From positions 2,914,001-2,978,000 of the forward strand of contig NC_007510.1 of NCBI RefSeq assembly GCF_000012945.1: DNA of 64,000 bases, given 5' to 3'. The notes under the pieces were generated by a model that worked only from the letters and a program-made list of their open reading frames with translations, was not told the origin of the DNA and did not search any database. This stretch comes from Burkholderia lata. GTDB lineage: Bacteria > Pseudomonadota > Gammaproteobacteria > Burkholderiales > Burkholderiaceae. Both the position numbers and the translations under genes were made by a program. The stretch's first letter is position 1, and each line of letters opens with the position of its first letter. This document shows positions 57,208 through 64,000 of the stretch, piece after piece.

Positions 57208-57877
57208 CAATCGTTCCTCGTTATCCATGCTGGGTCGCGCGGCCGCCGCGATGCCCGCGCCGGCCGGCTGAAGCGCCGATGCGCGACGCAAATCCTGATG
57301 CCCGCGTCATCATAACCGCAGGCCCAAATCGAGAAGCGCCGTGGCCGGCCGGGCGGCGATACGCCGCAGGGCTCGACAACGCCCCCCCGATTCGGCATGC
57401 ATCGACCCGCATCGTCGATCGATGATGCACGGCCCTTCGCGCGCGGCCGAAGCGCCACCCAACCCTGCGCCGAACGGCTCCCCCGCGGTCGCCCTGTGCC
57501 TGCCGTTCGACCCCGCCACGACGCCGGTCGCTTCACCGATCCACAAACCCACCAATACTTCACGATGTGGAACAAGTCTCTGCGTTGTAAAAATTCGTGG
57601 TGCAGGGCACAAATTTCCCGTTTCGCGATGCCAAAAAACGTTCCGCAATACAAAACGCAAACAATACTTATTTGTTTTTAAAAGAGAATTTTTGTTTAGT
57701 GAAGCCGTTCTACATGCACCATCCGGCCGGGTCGCGGACGTAGACTTTGTCCCATGCACTGACGCTTCGCCACGACGTTCGATACGGAACCCGGCGCAAG
57801 CAGCCAGTCGGGCCACAGCCGGCCGAACCGGCAGGCGGCACAACAGAATCGCTTGTGATCAGAAAGGGAGAACGGAA
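57208..57877. other. Gap upstream of the multicopper oxidase and small protein genes
   Basis: 670 bases. The first 330 are GC-rich with no convincing gene; frames through it have no ribosome binding site. Bases about 57540-57700 turn strongly A/T-rich, with the suggestive AACGTTCCGCAATAC and a probable promoter for the 74-residue protein (AATACTTATTTG area). No copper-regulator site was recognised. Confidence 0.5.
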
Positions 57878-58102
57878 ATGAAGGGATTTCGCTTTGGTTC
57901 AGCGCTCGGGTCGTTCTACATCCTGCCGGGTAACGGCGGCTGGGAAGCGACGTTCGGCAACGCCCTGCTCGGCGCATTCTCGTGCCCCGAAGTGGCAGCC
58001 GACCACATCTCCCGCGGCGACTGCGAGCAACTGTCCGAACTGGACACGGCAACGCTCGAAGTGCCGCACGAAATCGCCGAATGGGAAATCGTTCACGTCT
58101 GA
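57878..58102 (+). CDS. Conserved small protein (74 aa)
   Basis: 74 residues beginning MKGFRFGSALGSFYI, cytoplasmic with no signal peptide. Ends LDTATLEVPHEIAEWEIVHV, a pattern (Leu-Asp-Thr ... Pro ... Glu-Trp-Glu) that I recall from a family of uncharacterised small proteins of Burkholderia and relatives, together with the middle LLGAFSCPEVAADHI. GGGAGAACGG is a good ribosome binding site. The upstream DNA is AT-rich. Function unknown. Long alternative frames reading into it from 57341 are rejected. Confidence 0.75.
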   Translation: MKGFRFGSALGSFYILPGNGGWEATFGNALLGAFSCPEVAADHISRGDCEQLSELDTATLEVPHEIAEWEIVHV

Positions 58103-58120
58103 ATGGCAAGCCAGCAACGA

Positions 58121-58149
58121 AAAACGCCCCGGGCGTCCGGGGCGTTTTT
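58121..58149. terminator. Bidirectional terminator between the small protein gene and icd
   Basis: Stem CGCCCCGG / CCGGGGCG with a GCGT loop, A run before and TTTTT after, between convergent genes. Confidence 0.85.
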
Positions 58150-58225
58150 CTTTTGTAGCCGGCGGCAGGCAGCAATGCCCGCCGCACTGGCACACGCATC
58201 GGCCCGCGCGATCGCGCGGCCTGCG

Positions 58226-60577
<2,352 letters not shown>

Positions 60578-60733
60578 TCATGTTCTACCTTGCAGGGCTC
60601 CGGGCCGCATCGCGACGCCGCGGCCCGCATGCCGGACCGCCCTGCCAACAAACCTGCCATCCACGAAACGCTCCGGCGCCGGCAGTAGGCGCCGGGGCGG
60701 CCGGACATGCGCCGGCCCACCCCGGAAGGGGAC

Positions 60734-61990
60734 TTACATGTTCTCGATCAGCACTTCACCGAAGCCCGAGCACGACACCTGCGTCGCACCTTCCATCAAG
60801 CGCGCGAAATCGTACGTGACGCGCTTCTGCAGGATCGACTTCTCCATCGCGGCGATGATCGTGTCGGCCGCTTCCGTCCAGCCGAGGTGGCGCAGCATCA
60901 TTTCCGCCGACAGGATCTCGGAACCGGGGTTCACGTAATCCTTGCCTGCGTACTTCGGTGCGGTGCCGTGCGTCGCTTCGAACATCGCGACCGAATCCGA
61001 CAGGTTCGCGCCCGGCGCGATCCCGATGCCGCCGACCTGCGCGGCCAGCGCGTCGGAGATGTAGTCGCCGTTCAGGTTCAGCGTGGCGATCACGTCGTAT
61101 TCGGCCGGGCGCAGCAGGATCTGCTGCAGGAACGCATCGGCGATCGAATCCTTGATCACGATCTCGTTGCCCGTCTTCGGGTTCTTCACGCGCATCCACG
61201 GGCCGCCGTCGATCAGCTCGCCGCCGAATTCCTTCTGTGCAAGCGCGTAGCCGGCGTCACGGAACAGGCCTTCCGTGAACTTCATGATGTTGCCCTTGTG
61301 CACCAGCGTGACCGACTTGCGATCGTTGTCGATCGCGTACTGGATCGCCTTGCGCACGAGACGCTCGGTGCCTTCGGTCGACACGGGCTTGACGCCGATC
61401 CCCGAGGTTTCCGGGAAGCGGATCTTCTTCACGCCCATCTCGTCCTGCAGGAACTTGATCACCTTCTTCGCCTGCTCGGAGCCCGCGGCCCATTCGATGC
61501 CCGCGTAGATGTCTTCCGAGTTCTCGCGGAAGATCACCATGTCGATCTTTTGCGGCTCGCGCACCGGCGACGGCACGCCCTTGAAGTACTGGACCGGGCG
61601 CAGGCACACGTACAGGTCGAGTTCCTGGCGCAGCGCGACGTTCAGCGAACGGATGCCGCCGCCGACCGGGGTCGTGAGCGGCCCCTTGATCGACACCACG
61701 TATTCCTTCAGCACCTGCAGCGTTTCGTCCGGGAGCCACACGTCCGGACCGTACACCTTCGTCGCCTTCTCGCCCGCGAAAATCTCCATCCAGTGGATCT
61801 TGCGCTTGCCCTTGTAGGCATGCGCGACCGCCGCGTCGACGACCTTGATCATGACCGGCGTGATATCGAAGCCCGTACCGTCGCCTTCGATATAGGGAAT
61901 GATCGGCTGATCGGAAACGTTGAGCGAGAAGTCCTTGTTGACGGTGATCTTGTCACCGCCTTCCGGAACCTTGATGTGCTGATACGGCAT
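60734..61990 (-). CDS. icd: Isocitrate dehydrogenase, homodimeric NADP type
   Basis: 418 residues. [19 protein letters not shown] holds the Ser that is phosphorylated by AceK in E. coli, [16 protein letters not shown] and [18 protein letters not shown] are family blocks. The TCA-cycle enzyme. An operator-like palindrome (GTCTTATATAAGAC) lies 167 bases upstream of its start. The gene for the monomeric IDH follows on the same strand after 279 bases. Confidence 0.95.
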   Translation of the reverse strand: MPYQHIKVPEGGDKITVNKDFSLNVSDQPIIPYIEGDGTGFDITPVMIKVVDAAVAHAYKGKRKIHWMEIFAGEKATKVYGPDVWLPDETLQVLKEYVVSIKGPLTTPVGGGIRSLNVALRQELDLYVCLRPVQYFKGVPSPVREPQKIDMVIFRENSEDIYAGIEWAAGSEQAKKVIKFLQDEMGVKKIRFPETSGIGVKPVSTEGTERLVRKAIQYAIDNDRKSVTLVHKGNIMKFTEGLFRDAGYALAQKEFGGELIDGGPWMRVKNPKTGNEIVIKDSIADAFLQQILLRPAEYDVIATLNLNGDYISDALAAQVGGIGIAPGANLSDSVAMFEATHGTAPKYAGKDYVNPGSEILSAEMMLRHLGWTEAADTIIAAMEKSILQKRVTYDFARLMEGATQVSCSGFGEVLIENM

Positions 61991-62091
61991 GATCGACTCC
62001 AGTGACGTGGCTGAGCAGGTGATGCTGGTCGAAGCTGCGCGCGCGGCGGGGGCGCGGCATGGCCACCCCGTGACGGCAACAGCGAGCCGCT

Positions 62092-62097
62092 ATTCTA
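62092..62097 (-). promoter_or_regulatory. Candidate -10 of icd
   Basis: TAGAAT on the minus strand, which would give a leader of about 95 bases before icd. No clear -35 was found. Confidence 0.35.
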
Positions 62098-62156
62098 GCG
62101 CCCCAACCGGGCACTTCGGCATGAAGCGCGGCACTGCGTATCAAGACCCCACTTAT

Positions 62157-62170
62157 GTCTTATATAAGAC
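62157..62170. promoter_or_regulatory. Perfect palindrome GTCTTATATAAGAC
   Basis: A 14-base perfect inverted repeat between the divergent icd and rluE genes. Similar CTTATATAAG palindromes stand before TCA-cycle and related genes in Betaproteobacteria, as targets of a GntR-type regulator as far as I recall. Its position fits control of icd; the binding protein is not shown here. Confidence 0.5.
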
Positions 62171-62267
62171 AGAGGACTTGCCGTTCCGTATTATGCATTA
62201 AGATTCCGCCATTTGCCATAGACCGCCCGCCCCCGCTTCCCGCGGCGCGCCGGGCGGACGCCCCGCC

Positions 62268-62846
62268 ATGAACCTGATCGCCCTCAACAAACCGTTCGGC
62301 ACGATTTGCCAGTTTTCCGCGCACGAGACGCGCCCGTCGCTCGGCGACTGGGTAAAAACGCCCGGCGTCTACGCGGCCGGCCGGCTGGACGCGGACAGCG
62401 AGGGGCTGCTGCTGCTCACCGACGACGGCGCGCTGCAGGCGCGCATCGCCGAGCCGCGCCACAAGCTCGTCAAGCGCTACTGGGCACAGGTCGAGGGCGC
62501 GCCCGGCCCCACCGACCTGAAGGCGCTCGCGCGCGGCGTCGACCTCGGCGACTACGTGACGCGTCCGTGCCGCGCCGAATTCATCGAACCGCCCGACACG
62601 CTGTGGCCGCGCAATCCGCCGATCCGCTACCGCGCCGCGATCCCGACGACGTGGATCGAGCTTGCGATCACCGAGGGCAAGAACCGGCAGGTGCGCCGGA
62701 TGACGGCGGCCGTCGGCTTCCCGACGTTGCGCCTGGTGCGTGTCGGCGTCGGCGCACTGGATATATTCGCACTCGGCATTGCACCGGGAGAAACAATCGC
62801 GCTGCCGCCGCGCGCGCCGTGGGATGGTTTCGCGCCCGCCGGATGA
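62268..62846 (+). CDS. rluE: 23S rRNA pseudouridine synthase RluE
   Basis: 192 residues. No S4 domain; the catalytic segment is AAGRLDADSEGLLLLTDDGALQ with KRYWAQVEG and EGKNRQVRRMTAAVGFPTLRLVRV. The compact form and N-terminus LIALNKPFGTICQF fit RluE, which modifies U2457 of 23S rRNA. Divergent from icd. Confidence 0.9.
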   Translation: MNLIALNKPFGTICQFSAHETRPSLGDWVKTPGVYAAGRLDADSEGLLLLTDDGALQARIAEPRHKLVKRYWAQVEGAPGPTDLKALARGVDLGDYVTRPCRAEFIEPPDTLWPRNPPIRYRAAIPTTWIELAITEGKNRQVRRMTAAVGFPTLRLVRVGVGALDIFALGIAPGETIALPPRAPWDGFAPAG

Positions 62847-62882
62847 CGAATTCGGGACGGGCGAATTTTTCGTCATCTTTTT
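62842..62882 (+). terminator. Terminator overlapping the rluE stop codon
   Basis: GATGACGAATTCG pairs with CGAATTTTTCGTCATC (with a 3-base bulge) around a 7-base loop, followed by TTTTT. The rluE TGA (62844-62846) is inside the left arm. Confidence 0.75.
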
Positions 62883-63127
62883 CGTCAACCGCCTGCGAAG
62901 ATCGCGCGTTAAACCACGCAGATGCCAACCTTAGCTATCCGGCATTGGCAGCCGAACCCGTGTTTGCGTCACGAAAGCGACGTTTTTATCGAATACGATT
63001 CGGCGCCCGCAGCGCAATGAGAAATTTCTCGAAGCGTCTGTCAACCGAAAGGTGGATGGCACCGTTAGACGACATGACTCCTATTGCCGGGTCATTTGGT
63101 TAATTAACTAAAGCTGAGGAACACAAC

Positions 63128-63343
63128 ATGAACAAACTGATCGCCGCTCTGGTCGCTGGCCTCTTCGCAACGGCTGCTTTCGCACAAGCATCGGCTCCGG
63201 AAGCTGCTCCGGCTGCTGCTGAAGCTGCTTCGGCACCGGCTAAGCACGCTGCTAAGAAGCACCACGCAGCTAAGAAGCACCACAAGGCATCGAAGAAGGC
63301 TGCAGCAAGCGACGCAGCAGCACCGGCAGCTGCTTCGAACTAA
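63128..63343 (+). CDS. Small exported Ala/Lys/His-rich protein
   Basis: 71 residues. A signal peptide MNKLIAALVAGLFATAAFAQA precedes a low-complexity mature part with repeated AAKKHH units (KHAAKKHHAAKKHHKAS) between Ala/Pro-rich flanks. GAGGA lies before the ATG. A positively charged exported polypeptide; His clusters could bind metal or nucleic acid. Composition is biased and no family domain is seen. Function unknown. Confidence 0.75.
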   Translation: MNKLIAALVAGLFATAAFAQASAPEAAPAAAEAASAPAKHAAKKHHAAKKHHKASKKAAASDAAAPAAASN

Positions 63344-63404
63344 GTAAGCTTGCTGTAATAACGCAGTCAAGAACACGCAGTCTTGCCGTTCTTACGGCGT
63401 TGAA

Positions 63405-63437
63405 AGGCAGATCACCGCAAGGCGATCTGCCTTTTTC
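63405..63437 (+). terminator. Terminator after the Ala/Lys/His-rich gene
   Basis: AGGCAGATC / GATCTGCCT with an inner CC/GG pair, followed by TTTTTCTTTT, 62 bases past the stop codon. Confidence 0.8.
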
Positions 63438-63503
63438 TTTTTTGTGCCCGTGAGCACGCATCGCGTACCATGCGGGTCTTGTTTTCCAGATAGGAGCCTT
63501 GCT

Positions 63504-64000
63504 GTGCAATTCTCCCTGCGCTCGTCGCTCGGCCGCCTTGCGCGCGCCGCCGTGTTTCCCGCCGCGCTCGCCGTCATGGCGTTCGGCATGCAGGCCGCCA
63601 GCGCGCAAGTGCCGCCCGGCGCCAAGCAGCCGAGCGAATTCCCGCGCGTGAAGCTGCGCGCCGGCATGTACGTGATCGACGCGGCCGTCGCCGCGAACGA
63701 CCCCGACCGCGAACAGGGGCTGATGTACCGTTCGCAGCTCGCGCCGAACGAAGGCATGCTGTTCGTGTTCAACGAGAACGCGGTGCACTGCTTCTGGATG
63801 AAGAACACGCTGATCCCGCTGTCGATCGCGTTCATTCGCGCGGACGGCACGATCACCGACATCGACGAGATGAAGGCCGAGACGACCGACAACCACTGCC
63901 CGCGCAACAACGGCGTCTATGCGCTCGAAATGAGCAAGGGCTGGTTCGCGGCGAAGGGCATCAAGCCCGGCATGAAGCTCGAAGGCCTGCCGCAGGCCCA
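63504..64000 (+). CDS. DUF192 family exported protein, partial
   Basis: At least 165 residues; the stop lies beyond the window. Starts with GTG at 63504, AGGAG 7 bases before. A signal peptide ends near ASAQ, then DUF192 blocks: AANDPDREQGLMYRSQLAPNEGMLFVF, NAVHCFWMKNTLIPLSIAFI and ITDIDEMKAET. The family is widespread, fold known, role not settled. Whether it is linked to the preceding exported protein is open. Confidence 0.88.
   Translation, partial: MQFSLRSSLGRLARAAVFPAALAVMAFGMQAASAQVPPGAKQPSEFPRVKLRAGMYVIDAAVAANDPDREQGLMYRSQLAPNEGMLFVFNENAVHCFWMKNTLIPLSIAFIRADGTITDIDEMKAETTDNHCPRNNGVYALEMSKGWFAAKGIKPGMKLEGLPQA

Noticed and set aside
57341..57877. Long frame leading into the 74-residue protein
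   Set aside because: No ribosome binding site, composition changes abruptly, and the small protein has its own good start at 57878.

Overview
The window looks like a piece of the main chromosome of a Burkholderia, probably from the cepacia complex. This rests on very high GC with strong third-position GC bias, on housekeeping blocks in an order I associate with that genus (cysI-cysH-cysD-cysN-cobA; slpA-ispH next to radC-rpmB-rpmG; ribF-ileS-lspA-coaBC-dut; clpS-clpA; two isocitrate dehydrogenases), and on protein features typical of Betaproteobacteria. No rRNA, phage, IS element or CRISPR array was seen. The species assignment is inference.

Layout: 1-350 is the end of lptG. 375-8191 is an assimilatory sulfate reduction and siroheme block (cbiX facing cobA, then cysN, cysD, cysH, a DUF934 gene and cysI, with a CysB-type regulator reading away from cysI). 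8256-9413 is a lone amino-acid-type binding protein. 9510-9594 is tRNA-Leu(CAA), followed to about 12350 by a visibly AT-richer islet with a frameshifted unknown gene and a TPR-glycosyltransferase gene. 12520-19269 is an accessory metabolic block: a tiny lipoprotein, three LysR regulators, three short-chain dehydrogenases and an alpha/beta hydrolase. 19453-26320 is mixed: DinB, CopC, an RsuA-type pseudouridine synthase, an epimerase, a 2Fe-2S reductase, an ArgD-like aminotransferase with an attenuator-like leader, a GNAT and a DUF2278 protein.

26616-31160 is a branched-chain amino acid ABC transporter (livF, G, M, H) whose own binding-protein gene is a shrunken remnant. 31430-36182 is ispH, slpA, radC, rpmB, rpmG and nadB; nadC and nadA follow on the other strand. 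38547-43269 holds a desaturase, then mscS-rsmB-purN. 43392-49609 is the ribF-ileS-lspA-coaBC-dut run. 49661-54666 holds two membrane proteins and clpA-clpS. 55212-58102 has a cold-shock gene, a Tat-exported multicopper oxidase and a 74-residue small protein. 58226-61990 holds the monomeric and the dimeric NADP-isocitrate dehydrogenases in tandem. The window ends with rluE, a small exported Ala/Lys/His-rich protein and the start of a DUF192 gene.

Functional links: CobA and CbiX/SirB feed siroheme to CysI, CysH uses APS made by CysDN, and the LysR gene at 7250 is placed to control them. NadB, NadA and NadC together make quinolinate and NaMN. The most notable non-coding structure is upstream of the ArgD-like gene at 23971: a promoter-like pair, a 27-codon Arg-rich ORF starting at the predicted transcript end, a hairpin across its stop codon, and an intrinsic terminator. 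This is the layout of a ribosome-controlled attenuator. The most notable decay is livK, deleted internally yet still one open frame.
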